This document shows, in pieces, positions 1 to 8,756 of a stretch of 58,713 nucleotides of DNA. The notes under the pieces were generated by a model. It did no database searches. It saw nothing but the letters and a program-made list of their open reading frames with translations, and was not told where the DNA came from. The DNA lies in NCBI GenBank assembly GCA_021818985.1, contig JAKASO010000010.1:1-58713 (forward strand), given 5' to 3'. Within the stretch, counting starts at the first letter, position 1. Every line of letters begins with the position of its first letter. This DNA is from a bacterium. GTDB taxonomy: Bacteria > SZUA-79 > Acidulodesulfobacterales > Acidulodesulfobacteraceae. The position numbers and the translations under genes were made by a program.

Positions 1-676
<676 letters not shown>

Positions 677-740
677 CTTTTTTTAAAAAATGCCTTACCT
701 TTATTTTTGCTTAATTTTAATTCAATGATTTATAGAATTT

Positions 741-852
<112 letters not shown>

Positions 853-864
853 ATAATATTTATA

Positions 865-946
865 CCCTGAATAGTTCTTTACCTGCGATAGTTGTCAACG
901 GCAAAGTAAAAGTGCACCACACTTCGAACTATTCAGGGGTTTTTTT
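865..946 (+). terminator. rRNA operon terminator with a long loop
   Basis: A 13-bp perfect stem (CCCTGAATAGTTC at 865-877 with its complement at 926-938) is followed by a run of seven T at 940-946. This is a rho-independent terminator placed just after 5S. The 48-nt loop is unusually long and contains TGTCAACGGCAAAGTAAAAG (892-911), which resembles IS21-type ends; see findings. Confidence 0.8.
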
Positions 947-1032
947 ATGGCAACTCTGCTTCTAATCTGCGCATTGGTGTCAAGTGCTAATTTTTATTTG
1001 ACAAAATCAGTTTTTTAACATTAAATAATCGG

Positions 1033-1929
1033 ATGTTGTTTTCAACCGGTTTCTTCATTTTTGTATTTTTCTTTATATTTTTGTTTGGTCTTGTTGTCGG
1101 AAGTTTTTTGAATGTCGTAATATACCGGCTTCCGCTGAACATTTCTATTATTCGCCCACCTTCTTCATGTCCTCATTGCGGTAAAAAGATTAAATTTTAC
1201 GATAATATACCTGTTTTCAGTTATCTCGTTTTAAGGGGAAGATGCAGGAATTGCGGCTACAAAATTCCTATTATCTATCCGATGGTGGAGTTATTAACGG
1301 CGGCGCTGTTTTCCATTTTATTTATAAAGGTTTTTTACAGGGTTTTTTTTTATTATAATATAAATATATTCAACCTTGGCTTATTTGAAGGCTACTTGAT
1401 ATACCATGCATATTTATTTATCAGCTATTCCGTTTTTTTATTTATTTTAATACCGGTTGCATTTATTGACCTGTTTAACAGAATAATACCGGATGGTTTA
1501 AATTTTATCTTAATCGGCAGCGGTTTTATTTTTAACATATTTTTACTTAGAAAGCCTTTTTTATATCCTTTTTTGGGATTTGCTTCTGGGGGAGCTTTTT
1601 TTTATGTGGTAGCTCTTTTGTATTCGGTATTCAGGAAAAAGGAGGGTTTGGGCGGCGGAGATATTAAGTTAATAGCAGGAATTGGTTCTTTTATAGGAAT
1701 AAGAGGTGTTTTTTTTACTATTTTCGGAGGCTCGGTACTGGCTCTTTTAGGTTTTATAGCGATAAAGACCGCTAAAATCTTTAAAGCTCCGAAGCATAAA
1801 ACGGCAAGCAATATTTCCGAAGATGAAAAAATCTCTTTCGGACCGTTTCTTTCATTGGCAGCTTTTTTATATTTACTTTACGGAAACTTTATAATAGAAT
1901 TATACTTAAGTATAATTAAAAAAGGGTAA
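1033..1929 (+). CDS. pilD: Prepilin peptidase / N-methyltransferase (A24 family)
   Basis: Membrane aspartic protease that cleaves the leader of type IV prepilins and pseudopilins and methylates the new N-terminal Phe. The 298-residue protein has the N-terminal cytoplasmic domain with two Cys pairs, CPHC at 46-49 and CRNC at 71-74, which bind zinc in the bifunctional enzymes. The two catalytic aspartates are visible: Asp145 in the FIDL segment and Asp209 in the GGGDIKL motif. About seven or eight hydrophobic segments fill the rest. Length is normal. The gene stands alone after the rRNA terminator; its substrates would be the pilin-like proteins at 7274, 29942, 32024 and 32734. The gene is very T-rich, as expected for its hydrophobic product. 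Confidence 0.93.
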   Translation: MLFSTGFFIFVFFFIFLFGLVVGSFLNVVIYRLPLNISIIRPPSSCPHCGKKIKFYDNIPVFSYLVLRGRCRNCGYKIPIIYPMVELLTAALFSILFIKVFYRVFFYYNINIFNLGLFEGYLIYHAYLFISYSVFLFILIPVAFIDLFNRIIPDGLNFILIGSGFIFNIFLLRKPFLYPFLGFASGGAFFYVVALLYSVFRKKEGLGGGDIKLIAGIGSFIGIRGVFFTIFGGSVLALLGFIAIKTAKIFKAPKHKTASNISEDEKISFGPFLSLAAFLYLLYGNFIIELYLSIIKKG

Positions 1930-1964
1930 ATCCCGTTGAAAGCGAAAAGGACAGTTAACCACCA

Positions 1965-1985
1965 CCCGCCGTTTACGGAAGCGGG
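1965..1985. repeat. Small C/G hairpin downstream of pilD
   Basis: CCCGC (1965-1969) pairs with GCGGG (1981-1985) around CGTTTACGGAA and is followed by AGACTT. It lies in the 267-bp gap after pilD and has no T-run, so it is a poor terminator. It resembles the other C/G hairpins of this window (10860, 16057, 18828, 27273, 40663). The rest of the gap shows nothing else except a 13-bp tandem duplication GGGTATTTTGAAAT near 2140-2165. Confidence 0.4.
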
Positions 1986-2196
1986 AGACTTAAAAAAAGC
2001 CGGTTGATTAAAAAGATGAAACGAAAAGTTTTCCTTTCCAGTTTCCTTTTTCGCTTACATAGACAACGAAAAATAGGGCAGGATATATTTACCGCCGGTA
2101 ATTGACAAAATCTTTTTGTTATGACAAAATATGTTTAAACGGGTATTTTGAAATGGGTATTTTGATAAAAATAATTTTAAAAGAGGTAATCTTATT

Positions 2197-3861
2197 ATGA
2201 GTATTAAAATGGGCATTAAAAATGCTTTTCTTTTATTTTTACTTATTTTTGGCGTTCTGTTTGCCGTGTTTTTCGGAAAGAACGTATTTGCTATGGTAAA
2301 GATAGGCGTTTTGCCATATAAAGTAATTTCAATACATTATAAAAAATATTCATATATTAAAAAAAGCATCCCGTTTCTTTTAAGCTCTAACTTAGCGTCC
2401 AAAAATATTTCCATTGCGAGGGCGCGCGATATTAAAAATTTTATTAATAAAAACCGCCTTACGTCATTTTCGACTAGAAACCTCATAAAAACTGCAGGGC
2501 ATTTTAAGTTAAATTATCTGATATTCGGCAGGATCATAAGAATAGGAAAGGTTTTTGAAATTCAAACCAATGTATTTGATCCGAAAAATAGAACGGTTGT
2601 TTACAGGAAATCCGTCAGTGCGTCCGGTGCTGCATCCATAGTTAACGATATGAATGGATTGTCGAAGGGCATTAAAAAGCAGATTGTGCTGTTAACGGCT
2701 AAGAAAATAACCAAAGAACAGGCAGTAGCGCATCCTGTTACGCTATCCAGTCCGATAAAGCAGTATAAAAGCAGCGCTTTTATTAAAAGATACAGATTAA
2801 GTTCCAAGGGTATGACGAAAACATTGTCAAAAAGTTATTTGATACAGGCGATAACTACCGGCAAATTCCTGAATACGGGCACCCAGTTGGCTGTGGCAAC
2901 CCGTCACCGTGTTATATTATACAGGCTGTCGTTAAGCGGCTCTTTAAATAAAATAACCGATTACGGTCTTTCTCCCCGTTCCAACGTCATATATCTTGGT
3001 TATTATAAAATTTCAAAAAACAAATCGGCGATAGTTTTGACAAAATCGAAATTGGGCATGATTATTTCATATCTGCTTGTTTATAACGGGCAAAGATTGA
3101 TTAAGGTTACTCCCGATTACAATATGTTTTTGCGGGTTATGAATATTAAAAAATACGGCAGGGTCATAGTTGGACAGGATGTTGTCGAGATTATTCCATC
3201 GGGAGTGTATTTCAATGAAGCCGTTATCGGTCAAAATAGCTATCCGATTGGTCAATTTGGCGGTTCCACGTATATTTATAACTTCGATAAAAACTCCAAT
3301 TCATTGACTAAAGTAAAAAAATTGCCATTTTTTTCGGGAATAACACTTTATGGCACAACATACGGAAATATAATGGGCAACGGCAAAAATTACCTTCTTG
3401 CCCTGTCTACTTCCGGTAATTTAATGGTTATAAATTCGGAAGACAGGACTATATATATGGGATCTAAAACATACGGGGGATCGCCGCTTCAGGTAAGGGT
3501 GCCGTCATTTGGCGGAGTAAGAAGCAATGCCATCACCGGGGGCCTGGTCTATAATATTCCTGCTACGGTTACTAAATTACACCATAAAGGCTTGAACGAG
3601 ATTGTGGTATTAAAAAATTTCAGGCAAGCCGCGTTTATGAAGAATTTGAATTATTACAATAAAAGTTCGGTATATAGTTTAATATGGAATAAAATCGGAT
3701 TTTATCCCGTCTGGAAAATAAAACCGGTTTCCGGTTACAGCGCCGGATTTTCTATTTTTAAAGAAAACGGCGGAATCTATCTGGCGGATGCCATTGTAGC
3801 CAATTCAGGTTCTTTCTTATCCAAGCCTGAAAGTTACATAATAGTATATAAATTACCTTGA
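2197..3861 (+). CDS. Exported protein, FlgO/TolB-N-like domain plus propeller-like C-terminus
   Basis: I do not recognise a named family. The 554-residue protein has an N-terminal signal peptide or anchor (hydrophobic residues about 9-31, ending near VFAM). Residues about 33-170 (IGVLPYK onward) look like the small alpha/beta domain found in TolB N-termini, CsgG or FlgO-type outer-membrane proteins: short strand, a helix, then LNYLIFGRIIRIGKVFEIQT. From about 205 onward there are repeated short strand patterns ending in GG or NG, consistent with a beta-propeller or VCBS/FG-GAP-like fold. The start is supported by AGAGGT 9 nt upstream. It is probably periplasmic or outer-membrane associated. 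No operon partner is close; tRNA-Met follows. A 9-bp hairpin (3850-3877) spans the stop codon. Confidence 0.7.
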   Translation: MSIKMGIKNAFLLFLLIFGVLFAVFFGKNVFAMVKIGVLPYKVISIHYKKYSYIKKSIPFLLSSNLASKNISIARARDIKNFINKNRLTSFSTRNLIKTAGHFKLNYLIFGRIIRIGKVFEIQTNVFDPKNRTVVYRKSVSASGAASIVNDMNGLSKGIKKQIVLLTAKKITKEQAVAHPVTLSSPIKQYKSSAFIKRYRLSSKGMTKTLSKSYLIQAITTGKFLNTGTQLAVATRHRVILYRLSLSGSLNKITDYGLSPRSNVIYLGYYKISKNKSAIVLTKSKLGMIISYLLVYNGQRLIKVTPDYNMFLRVMNIKKYGRVIVGQDVVEIIPSGVYFNEAVIGQNSYPIGQFGGSTYIYNFDKNSNSLTKVKKLPFFSGITLYGTTYGNIMGNGKNYLLALSTSGNLMVINSEDRTIYMGSKTYGGSPLQVRVPSFGGVRSNAITGGLVYNIPATVTKLHHKGLNEIVVLKNFRQAAFMKNLNYYNKSSVYSLIWNKIGFYPVWKIKPVSGYSAGFSIFKENGGIYLADAIVANSGSFLSKPESYIIVYKLP

Positions 3862-3883
3862 TTTTAAGAGGTAATTTATATCC

Positions 3884-3960
3884 GGCGGTGTAGCTCAGAT
3901 GGTTAGAGCATACGGCTCATATCCGTAATGTCCGGGGTTCAAGTCCCTGCACCGCCACCA
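3884..3960 (+). tRNA. tRNA-Met (anticodon CAT)
   Basis: Acceptor GGCGGTG (3884-3890) pairs with CACCGCC (3950-3956); discriminator A and an encoded CCA follow. D arm GCTCAGATGGTTAGAGC and T arm with GGTTCAAGTCC are normal. The anticodon loop CTCATAT gives CAT. This is an elongator-type Met tRNA, although a CAT tRNA can also be the Ile tRNA modified by TilS; the sequence alone does not decide. Confidence 0.93.
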
Positions 3961-3981
3961 TTTTAAACTGCAGGTTTTATG

Positions 3982-4275
3982 TCAACCACAATCAGCTGAC
4001 GAAGAGTCGCCGCAATCACAGGAGGGTGCCCTACCGGTTATCATCCCGTTTATAACGCCTAAAGCGCATCCTACACCCGAATTTACGGCAATGGCCCCAT
4101 ATTTGCAGTTAATAGCGCAGGCGCCGCATTCCATACATAAATCTTTATCTAAAACCTCGACTTTTTTATTCCTCAGTAAAAATACGCTATGCGGACATAC
4201 TTCAATGCATACTATGCAATTAGTACATTTCTCTGGAAAAAACTTGAGGCTTGAAACATTCTTGAGATATTTCAT
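3982..4275 (-). CDS. hgcB: Mercury methylation ferredoxin HgcB
   Basis: A 97-residue 2[4Fe-4S] ferredoxin that supplies low-potential electrons to reduce the corrinoid of HgcA. Cluster ligands are Cys17/20/23/27 and Cys47/50/53/57. The second motif reads CMECGAC, the HgcB hallmark. Cys70 matches the extra conserved cysteine of HgcB, and the tail carries further cysteines (86, 88, 96), as HgcB proteins have a C-terminal Cys pair thought to handle Hg(II). The start overlaps the hgcA stop by 4 nt (ATGA), so translation is coupled. An ordinary ferredoxin would lack Cys70 and the Cys-rich tail; the neighbouring HgcA settles the call. Confidence 0.94.
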   Translation of the reverse strand: MKYLKNVSSLKFFPEKCTNCIVCIEVCPHSVFLLRNKKVEVLDKDLCMECGACAINCKYGAIAVNSGVGCALGVINGMITGRAPSCDCGDSSSADCG

Positions 4276-5339
4276 ATAACTCCCAATATATTTAGCTTAT
4301 AAAATACTATTAAGATTATCGATATTGCAATGGATATTAAATAAGCTGGCAAAGCTATCTTTAACTCTTTTTTTACGCCGGACATATTGGTAAAAGTGGT
4401 CGATCCTGTAAACTGCAAGGCTAAGTAAGAACTTGCTGACGGAAAAAAAATCATTTCCGCAATTAAAATTAAAATATTTCTTTGTTCAGGAATATTTAAT
4501 AATAATATTACAGGAATAACCACTAAAACTCCGATTATATATCCCTTTATGGCAAACGAACGAAATGGAATAAAAGGAAGAAGAACGGGAGTTATAAATG
4601 CTCCGGCTATAGTGCTTGTAAGTCCAAGCAGTAAAAACGGCATCCCGCCTTCCCAAGCATTTTTAAATAAAATGCCGGCAGGCTCAAAACCGAAAAATAA
4701 CAAAACTATAACCGCAAATATAAAAAATTTTTTAAATGCGGGGATTATTTCCATAGGCGTAAGAACAACCCTGTCGAGGATTGAAAAATTTACCTTCCTC
4801 ATTTCTGGAGTTTTTCTTTTGCCTGTCTTCAAATAGGCTTTAATGTCTTTTGCGTAAACGGGGCCGAAATAAACTTTAAAATCAGTCTGCTTAAAAATCT
4901 CATCGGCGTTAACTCCAACGGCGCCGAGCTGAGGAACTATTATATGCCTGTGATTTAAAAAATTCCCGAGTTTAACTTTATTTATACGCTTAACAAGCTC
5001 ATTTGTGCCGAACGTTCCTTTTCCTGCGGCGCACCAGACATTTATCCCTTTAGTATCCAGCACCAGTATCCATGCGCTAAACCCGTTTAATGCTTTCCTG
5101 AGTATATCTAAACTTAATTTATAATTGGCGCTAACGAACACGTCGGAGTTTTCGTCCGGCTCGCCTAAAGCATAAAGTCCTGCCCCAACCTTATATTTCA
5201 TTCTGAATGAATTGCTTATTCTACAGTTTATCAAGCCAAAGTAATCCGCCCATGACCAGTCCGGCGAGACTCTGCCCACTGTTTCAAAATACTCAGGCTT
5301 CTTGCAAAAATCTAAAATATTTATATTTTCATTAATCAT
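4272..5339 (-). CDS. hgcA: Mercury methylation corrinoid protein HgcA
   Basis: Membrane-bound corrinoid protein that transfers a methyl group to Hg(II), giving methylmercury. The 355-residue protein has a soluble corrinoid-binding domain (about 25-175) containing the diagnostic cap-helix motif NVWCAAGK at 100-107; Cys103 is the predicted lower axial cobalt ligand. Residues about 203-353 form five hydrophobic segments, as in HgcA. The motif separates it from CdhD/acetyl-CoA synthase corrinoid proteins, which lack the Cys and the membrane domain. hgcA is the first gene of a two-gene unit with hgcB. No ArsR-type regulator, often seen next to hgcA, is adjacent; instead a long palindrome (5404-5441) lies 64 bp upstream of the start. 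Confidence 0.96.
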   Translation of the reverse strand: MINENINILDFCKKPEYFETVGRVSPDWSWADYFGLINCRISNSFRMKYKVGAGLYALGEPDENSDVFVSANYKLSLDILRKALNGFSAWILVLDTKGINVWCAAGKGTFGTNELVKRINKVKLGNFLNHRHIIVPQLGAVGVNADEIFKQTDFKVYFGPVYAKDIKAYLKTGKRKTPEMRKVNFSILDRVVLTPMEIIPAFKKFFIFAVIVLLFFGFEPAGILFKNAWEGGMPFLLLGLTSTIAGAFITPVLLPFIPFRSFAIKGYIIGVLVVIPVILLLNIPEQRNILILIAEMIFFPSASSYLALQFTGSTTFTNMSGVKKELKIALPAYLISIAISIILIVFYKLNILGVI

Positions 5340-5403
5340 TATTTATGGTAGCATCAGATATTCCGTGTCAGTCTGATTTTTTATTGGTTAACTAGTAAAA
5401 ATT

Positions 5404-5456
5404 ATATCATATTTTTTGTTTTTAAACAAAAAATATGATATTCTAAAATAGAATAT
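5404..5456. promoter_or_regulatory. Divergent palindromes between hgcA and the 5523 gene
   Basis: Two overlapping inverted repeats lie in the 183-bp divergent gap. The first is an 18-bp perfect repeat, ATATCATATTTTTTGTTT (5404-5421), with its complement at 5424-5441 and only 2 nt between. The second is ATATTCT (5438-5444) and AGAATAT (5450-5456) with a 5-nt spacer. Position between divergent genes favours operator function over termination, although a T-rich arm could also act as a terminator for readthrough. No regulator gene is adjacent. Confidence 0.5.
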
Positions 5457-5522
5457 AGAATAAAATATAATAGTTGGGAGTAAACAAAAAAATCAGTTTG
5501 TAATTATAAATTGTAAAATGTT

Positions 5523-5936
5523 ATGATATATATTATGAAAAACAAGAAGTCTTTTTTGAATAAAAAATACAAGATTTTCCTGTTTCTTCCCCTTGCCGCT
5601 ATCGCTATCTCTTATCTAATCGGGGCTGCCGAAATAAGCTATATCTTTAATGTTTCAATGATTATATCCCCGATACAGGCAGGAATGTCTATGAATATAG
5701 GGCAGGCAGCTGGAAAACCACTCCCGGCTTTTTTAAAGACCGTTGGGCAACATTCTAATAAGTTAAATTTACAGTCTTTCGTAACCTGCTTAGAATGTCA
5801 GAATTTATCTGCAGCTTATTATCCGGTAACGTTTTATTACGGCAGGTTTATTAAAACAATCTCATCTGATAGAAAATCTTATATTAAATATCTTTCTTCC
5901 AATATACTTCATCCCCCTCAAAGCCGTCTTATTTAG
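5523..5936 (+). CDS. Small exported or membrane protein, unknown
   Basis: I do not recognise this 137-residue protein. It has a basic N-terminus followed by a hydrophobic segment (about 18-35 and a weaker one to 55), suggesting a signal peptide or membrane anchor. A CLEC motif (Cys89 and Cys92) sits in the middle, and the C-terminal part is basic and aromatic. Two starts are possible, 5523 or the ATG at 5535; neither has a clear ribosome-binding site. It is divergent from hgcA across the palindrome and upstream of a cytochrome gene. Whether it is expressed is unsure; codon pattern looks like the neighbours. Confidence 0.5.
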   Translation: MIYIMKNKKSFLNKKYKIFLFLPLAAIAISYLIGAAEISYIFNVSMIISPIQAGMSMNIGQAAGKPLPAFLKTVGQHSNKLNLQSFVTCLECQNLSAAYYPVTFYYGRFIKTISSDRKSYIKYLSSNILHPPQSRLI

Positions 5937-6032
5937 TTAAACGGCAAATCTTTGCCTTATGCGCAGTGAACATAGAACATAATGCAGATTAAAAATTAAT
6001 TAAAATAATTAAATTAAAAAAGGGGATTCTTT

Positions 6033-6524
6033 ATGAATACAAAATATTTATTATTAATATTATTAGTTATTACAGGGATTTATTTGTTTTTGGGAATTAG
6101 TTCTAATAAAACTGATGCTATGGGAATAATGGGAAATAGCGGAATGATGGGTAGCGGTGGTGGAATGATGGGCGGCGGCAGCATGATGACGGGTAACATG
6201 ATAAATAGTATGGGTCATGGGATATTCCCCCAGTATAAAGGCATAAAAACTGGTCCCGCTTTGTTCCATTACGAAGGCTGTATTATGTGCCATACGATAA
6301 ACGGTTTAGGCGGTGGAATAATGGGACCTAATTTATCGCATATAGGTTCGATAAGAAGTCTCTCATGGATTGCTACCCAGATAGCCGATCCTTCCGCTCA
6401 TTTTAAGAGAAACAGCGTAGTAACTTTAAATGGGCTCAAATATAGGGTTATTATGCCTTCTTTTAAAAATATGTCTTCAAAGAATATCGGCATACTGGCA
6501 GAATATTTAGAATCCTTAAAATAA
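6033..6524 (+). CDS. Monoheme cytochrome c with Met/Gly-rich N-terminal linker
   Basis: Exported electron carrier, 163 residues. An uncleaved or cleaved signal segment (about 4-22) is followed by a Met/Gly-rich stretch (30-62) with repeated MMG units and one GHG, then a class I-like cytochrome domain with heme motif CIMCH (Cys83, Cys86, His87). A Met in VIMPSF (about 139) is the likely sixth ligand. AGGGGA 7 nt before the ATG supports the start. The heme domain matches the paralogues at 16464 and 17060 (CHTING, PNLSH, PSAHF, LAEYLESLK), but only this copy has the Met-rich linker, which could bind copper or another soft metal. It lies 1 kb from hgcA; whether it works with it is speculation. 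Confidence 0.9.
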   Translation: MNTKYLLLILLVITGIYLFLGISSNKTDAMGIMGNSGMMGSGGGMMGGGSMMTGNMINSMGHGIFPQYKGIKTGPALFHYEGCIMCHTINGLGGGIMGPNLSHIGSIRSLSWIATQIADPSAHFKRNSVVTLNGLKYRVIMPSFKNMSSKNIGILAEYLESLK

Positions 6525-6605
6525 AAAAATAATAAAAAAGGTTATTCCGACTGGCAAGGTTTAAACAAGTACGCCTGCTGGTTAATCAATATTGATTTTC
6601 TTAAC

Positions 6606-6695
6606 GTGAATTTGATAACGATAAAAGTGTTATCAAATTCACTAAAAATCAATGCTACGCCGAATTTGATAGCAAAAAAGCCGCTATCAAGTTCG
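6606..6695. repeat. Two tandem related inverted repeats
   Basis: First: GTGAATTTGATAAC (6606-6619) and its perfect complement (6629-6642), 9-nt loop. Second: CGAATTTGATAGC (6661-6673) and GCTATCAAGTTCG (6683-6695), one G-T pair, 9-nt loop. Arms share GAATTTGATARC, so this is one motif used four times. They fill the 281-bp gap between the cytochrome and coiled-coil genes; a weaker AATCAATATTGATT palindrome precedes them. No T-runs follow. Confidence 0.6.
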
Positions 6696-6806
6696 GTTGA
6701 TAAACCTTTTAAATCCTGCGGCGGCGGGCTAAATCTTTTTTATTTTTCTTTTTAAAAGCTTCTGATATAATAACATCATTAATTAATTTAACTTAAGAGG
6801 TTTAAA

Positions 6807-7130
6807 ATGTCCGCAGAAAGCATTAAAGAAAATGCCGTAAGAAAAGTTATTCAGGAACTTGTCGTTCCGGACCTGCAAAAACTTATAGGCAAAGTAGATA
6901 TTCTCGAAGAGAGAATAAATTCCATTAAAAACGAGCTTAAAGCGGATATAGGACATATTGACGGAAGAATAGATTCCCTTGAATATAAGATAGATTCGCT
7001 TGACGAGAAAGTAGAATCTACTAAGTCTGAACTTAAATCTGATATTGCCCATCTTGACGAGAAAGTCGATTTAATGAATAGGTTTAACGAAAGGCTGTTT
7101 AACCTTATACATCCTGTCGGACAAAAATAG
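6807..7130 (+). CDS. Short coiled-coil protein, unknown function
   Basis: A 107-residue acidic protein, no membrane segment. From about residue 25 to 95 it shows clear heptads (IDSLEYKIDSLDEKV and similar) predicted to form a long coiled coil, with internal repetition of the D-x-LD-x-KV unit. Such proteins are common in AT-rich bacteria and archaea and have no assigned role. GAGGT 9 nt upstream supports the start. It stands alone, with the two inverted repeats upstream. Confidence 0.75.
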   Translation: MSAESIKENAVRKVIQELVVPDLQKLIGKVDILEERINSIKNELKADIGHIDGRIDSLEYKIDSLDEKVESTKSELKSDIAHLDEKVDLMNRFNERLFNLIHPVGQK

Positions 7131-7273
7131 CCGCAAAATACAATTTCGGGTATAAACATCTGATTATTTCTAATATCAATTATCTTAAAATAATTTCTGC
7201 ATATTTTACAGTACTGCAAAACGGCATTACCGTATTCATTGGATTTGAAAATTTCCTACCGGCAATTTTGGGA

Positions 7274-7669
7274 TTAAGTTTTTTTACCGGCAATTAATAC
7301 CCTGCCTTCTTTTTTATCGTATAAAAAAAGTGTTCCGAAAGGCGTTAGCGGATAGCCTTCTTTGTTAAGTTTTATATTTTTTATAAATCTTTTTTTTACG
7401 GATATTATTCTGCCGTTTACAATCCTTTTTACTAAAAAATGGCTTTTTGCTAGCACCGCGAGATTTCTGGGGAATTTTCCGTATTCTATCCTGTATGCTA
7501 TAATGGCGGCGTTTAGTTCGTGAACCTCTTGCGTAAAAGCTGCCATTTTTGCTTCTGGTATGATCTTCATATAAGTATGGATTGCAACTATTACTAAAAT
7601 GAAAACTAAAATCAGAACTATGGCATTTTCGAATGGCGATTCCGACGAATTCAGAGTAAAGTATTTCAT
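7274..7669 (-). CDS. Pseudopilin-like membrane protein lacking a canonical cleavage site
   Basis: A 131-residue protein with one N-terminal hydrophobic helix (about 15-35) continued by an amphipathic helix, then EYGKFPRNLAVLA. That last motif is typical of GspG-like pseudopilins (a helix carrying Y-x-x-P-x-x-L). However there is no GFTLIE-type prepilin site; the helix starts ENAIVLILVF, where Glu14 could mimic Glu5. It may be an anchored pseudopilin-like protein rather than one processed by PilD. No secretion operon is next to it. The start lacks a visible ribosome-binding site. Confidence 0.65.
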   Translation of the reverse strand: MKYFTLNSSESPFENAIVLILVFILVIVAIHTYMKIIPEAKMAAFTQEVHELNAAIIAYRIEYGKFPRNLAVLAKSHFLVKRIVNGRIISVKKRFIKNIKLNKEGYPLTPFGTLFLYDKKEGRVLIAGKKT

Positions 7670-7788
7670 ATTGAGTTGAGCGGCATCTTAAATTAATTTT
7701 TTGAAAAATTGTATTAAATATAAAAAAAGTATACAATTTATTTAATCTTAAAAGTAACACTTTTTACACATCATATCAATAATCAATA

Positions 7789-8631
7789 ATGGAAAAAAAT
7801 ACAAGAAAGAAAATGATTATTATCTTTACCATTATGATTATAATCCAATTATTATTTGCCCTTACTATACTGCTGCTTGTTTCAAGTGTTTTATCCGTGA
7901 TTCCCGTCAGCCATGCGGCAATGTCTAAAAGTTATCTCGAAGATACGCTTAGCCACCTTAAGACGATCTCTTATGTTACTATGATATTAGAGCTATTATT
8001 ATTTTTATCATCGGGAGCGGTGATATTTTTTATGATGATATACAGAAAAAAAATTCTTGACGGAGGTAAGTTTGAAAATATGGCAATAACGGATAGTTTA
8101 ACGGATATATATAACAGAAGATATTTTGATAATTTTTACGAAAGCACTTTTGCCCAAAGTTCGAGATATCATCTGCCTCTATCTTTAATAATGTGCGATG
8201 TAGATCATTTTAAAAAAATCAACGATGTCTTTGGTCACGACATAGGAGATATTGTTCTAAAAGAGGCCGCCAGTATTTTAAAAGATAATATAAGAAAGTC
8301 CGATATCGTGGCAAGGTATGGCGGAGAAGAGTTTATGGTCTGTTTGCCGTTCACCGAACTGCCAAGCGCCCTTGACGTTGCCAGAAAAGTTAAAAATATG
8401 ATATCAAAAATCGTCATAAAAGAAATAAAAGAAAATCTGAAAATTACGGTTAGTATCGGAGTTATCTCTTATTCAGATAAGTTCGAGGATAAACCCGATG
8501 AATTTATTAAAAATGCGGATGAACTTCTTTACGAAGCTAAAAAACGTGGGAGGAACAGAATCGTATCCGTTGATCTTTATGGCGAAATATTGGAAGTAGA
8601 AGAAAATCCTTGGGAGGATGAGATTATTTAA
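7789..8631 (+). CDS. Membrane diguanylate cyclase (GGDEF)
   Basis: Makes cyclic di-GMP from two GTP. The 280-residue protein has two hydrophobic segments (about 9-37 and 61-85) framing a short 25-residue periplasmic loop, then a complete GGDEF domain (about 98-265). The active-site signature is GGEEF at 178-182, and the RxxD inhibitory site is present as RKSD at 169-172, so an active and feedback-inhibited enzyme is expected. The sensor loop is too small for a known domain. It is a single gene; given the pili in this genome a role in surface attachment is plausible but inferred. Confidence 0.93.
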   Translation: MEKNTRKKMIIIFTIMIIIQLLFALTILLLVSSVLSVIPVSHAAMSKSYLEDTLSHLKTISYVTMILELLLFLSSGAVIFFMMIYRKKILDGGKFENMAITDSLTDIYNRRYFDNFYESTFAQSSRYHLPLSLIMCDVDHFKKINDVFGHDIGDIVLKEAASILKDNIRKSDIVARYGGEEFMVCLPFTELPSALDVARKVKNMISKIVIKEIKENLKITVSIGVISYSDKFEDKPDEFIKNADELLYEAKKRGRNRIVSVDLYGEILEVEENPWEDEII

Positions 8632-8756
8632 TTATTTCGGGAAATTTAATTTTGGGAATTTAATTTATATTGACAAAAATAATATAAAAATTATTAAATA
8701 GAAAGATAGGTTTAATAAAATTTTTCCTTAAGGTTTAAGGGAGGAGGTGATTACGA

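Noticed and set aside
3982-4275. Ordinary 2[4Fe-4S] ferredoxin
   Set aside because: CMECGAC, Cys70, the Cys-rich tail and overlap with hgcA identify HgcB.
4549-4836. Plus-strand 95-codon frame within hgcA
   Set aside because: It is the reverse of the HgcA membrane domain and has no independent support.
6783-7219. Open frames on the minus strand opposite the coiled-coil gene
   Set aside because: The plus-strand gene has a good ribosome-binding site and clear heptads; the minus readings are shadow frames with no family resemblance.
7365-7760. Overlapping minus-strand 131-codon frame
   Set aside because: It overlaps the pseudopilin-like gene in another frame and its product is low-complexity basic sequence without a motif.
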